7,504 nucleotides of DNA from Methanobacteriota archaeon (GTDB lineage: Archaea; Thermoplasmatota; Poseidoniia; Poseidoniales; Poseidoniaceae). The translations under genes were made by a program, and so were the position numbers. The notes beneath the pieces were generated by a model. That model was not told where the DNA came from. It saw only the letters and a list, made by a program, of their open reading frames with translations, and did no database searches. The stretch covers positions 49,020 through 56,523 of the forward strand of contig NZLM01000021.1 in assembly GCA_002694245.1 (NCBI GenBank). Reading direction: 5' to 3'. Below, piece by piece: positions 7,401 through 7,504 of the stretch (position 1 is its first letter; the number at the start of each line of letters is the position of its first letter).

Positions 7401-7504
7401 ACTCGGAAAGTCACAGACACATTCGCTGGGTTTGAAATTAATTCAACTCGGTCTGTTCGATTGGCTGCATCAATAATCACAGGAGCGACATTCATTTCTT
7501 CATT
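4427..7504 (-). CDS. Large modular surface protein with tandem transthyretin-like modules and C-terminal membrane anchor (5' end outside window)
   Basis: The frame is open at the right edge (Asn-Glu-Glu precede the first internal ATG at 7495), so the true start and signal peptide are missing; at least 1025 codons are present. Counting that Met as 1, six modules of about 95 residues fill residues 1-600. Each has a [D/N]-x-G-x-[hydrophobic] turn followed by a PxGxW-like strand (Gly at 85, 180, 269, 465 and 560; Asp368 in the fourth), as in carboxypeptidase-regulatory or SdrD-B/Cna-B folds. FLDTNEDGNWE (33-43) and GKIFWDLDEND (317-327) resemble SdrD-type calcium sites. A CARDB/NEW3-like domain lies at about 760-868 with the only two cysteines (805, 843), then another beta-sandwich (870-960), an acidic linker, a membrane helix (about 993-1011) and the tail NTARKGSSGRF. 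There are 26 N-x-S/T sequons. No enzymatic motif is visible. The likely role is a stalk-like adhesin or surface-layer component; the downstream protease is a candidate processing partner. Confidence 0.9.
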   Translation of the reverse strand, partial: NEEMNVAPVIIDAANRTDRVELISNPANVSVTFRVFLDTNEDGNWENGTLVAPSFNITSVNEFGLDLEVTEDMYDSQTGELTVGLSVGTYIINMVEDTPRDENASEFRKFSADLPTIEIGLGPSGEPVDIRLTPDYLVAGSVEMESGFPLVNSTVWLRNDAGDDFYPLTVDENGTFAEYIPQGEWFVEVDDYQSDSNETEIYRGVITVEGAVTDYFFKTKTAMTVNLQLQESQTSSNITATRITAVSLDGLGNVSLGPSDAEGKISEVLMPGNWTLFLNRTETLERWSLDEGVYVSTNSMDNGTWEAGVVVIKKEVLIGGKIFWDLDENDIPSSSEGIEGVNVSVSSQSYPELVVTTDEDGVWKTFVPIRDNYTVSAQKAGFANSTYSVDNGSYYPVNDTHESRDLEMSAGVVQVSGNVTDITGGSERLEGATITLYPAAGMVRDAVTITSATYENNTLSWSTEIQPGNWIVFVTGTDVDENGGGVAVGLLEASVQEGASIDLVMQRGGLVSLASEWTSIENNVLNAGDVDGGVMVEIDLGDDIAWNQAFDSSGMLDLVLPAGTVNLDSEFETIEHDLGLTMEYSAGMAVDVIQDTAEDKVMKFNRKVNSDLVVEVTSIKEGTAEFSEDDLKELTAIPVDDEGYVEIELTLNLKYEGTEIADQFTASGGTGVTPDAEFWSIEFLNGSDGEDEIWTDVMDVSMGVGVDNNDTDQVLETNVTVKIVLPLQNQSVTLDDGHAVNMRFTSDGGLSEASVRVFIPQQYNISLNDAPEAIGIGDGGETLVTLSVVNNGNGDDTISVQSSLEQSCIDAGWQVTGSTNLTVAANDERAQSFTIFSAQNSTVDKCDIEFTAESEGDFEIQTAETEARISVVRLVIEESLVEPGGADAEANADGTFRIPIRNVGFLTAAEVKVTLEADEFGNTVYEPQQKSQMIPAEDYRYFEFDYSDMPPGDARLRVSVEVMDPANEDAVAEDSADEAILTIPFSNMASEDGESPFLVIVIVALTLLVLYGGYNTARKGSSGRF

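Overview
The window carries three large genes, all on the minus strand, and all three look like cell-surface or exported proteins. Read in transcription order (right to left): a multi-domain surface protein whose start lies beyond the right edge (4427-7504), a membrane-anchored subtilisin-family protease (3123-4376), and a secreted parallel beta-helix protein whose end lies beyond the left edge (1-2933). No RNA genes, CRISPR arrays, insertion sequences or metabolic genes are visible, and I see no credible gene on the plus strand.

The likely source is a planktonic archaeon of the Thermoplasmatota type (for example Marine Group II/III Euryarchaeota). This is an inference from style, not from a marker gene. 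The supporting signs are very long, acidic, sequon-rich secreted proteins built from beta-sandwich and beta-helix modules, a subtilase held by one N-terminal membrane helix, weak Shine-Dalgarno signals and moderately AT-rich DNA. A bacterium with the same kind of surface proteins cannot be excluded.

Region by region. 4427-7504: an open frame of at least 1025 codons with about six tandem transthyretin-like/carboxypeptidase-regulatory-like modules at a period near 95 residues, then further beta-sandwich domains (one or two CARDB/NEW3-like), one C-terminal membrane helix and a short basic tail. 4377-4426: a 50-base gap to the protease ATG, holding a perfect 6-bp hairpin closed by a cUUCGg tetraloop. 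3123-4376: S8 protease with an intact Asp/His/Asn/Ser set but an atypical sequence after the catalytic serine. 2934-3122: the only real intergenic region, AT-rich, with a 10-bp direct repeat and dyads; a promoter for the beta-helix gene and the protease transcript end probably lie here. 1-2933: signal peptide, beta-helix with an asparagine ladder, a Cys-capped Asp/Asn-rich metal-binding loop and at least two Ig-like domains.

The first two genes are probably co-transcribed; the third may have its own promoter. A plausible joint role is display of adhesive or substrate-binding proteins on the cell surface next to an outward-facing protease that matures them or degrades external protein. The sequence does not prove a functional link, and I found no clear sign of a wholly new enzymatic system.
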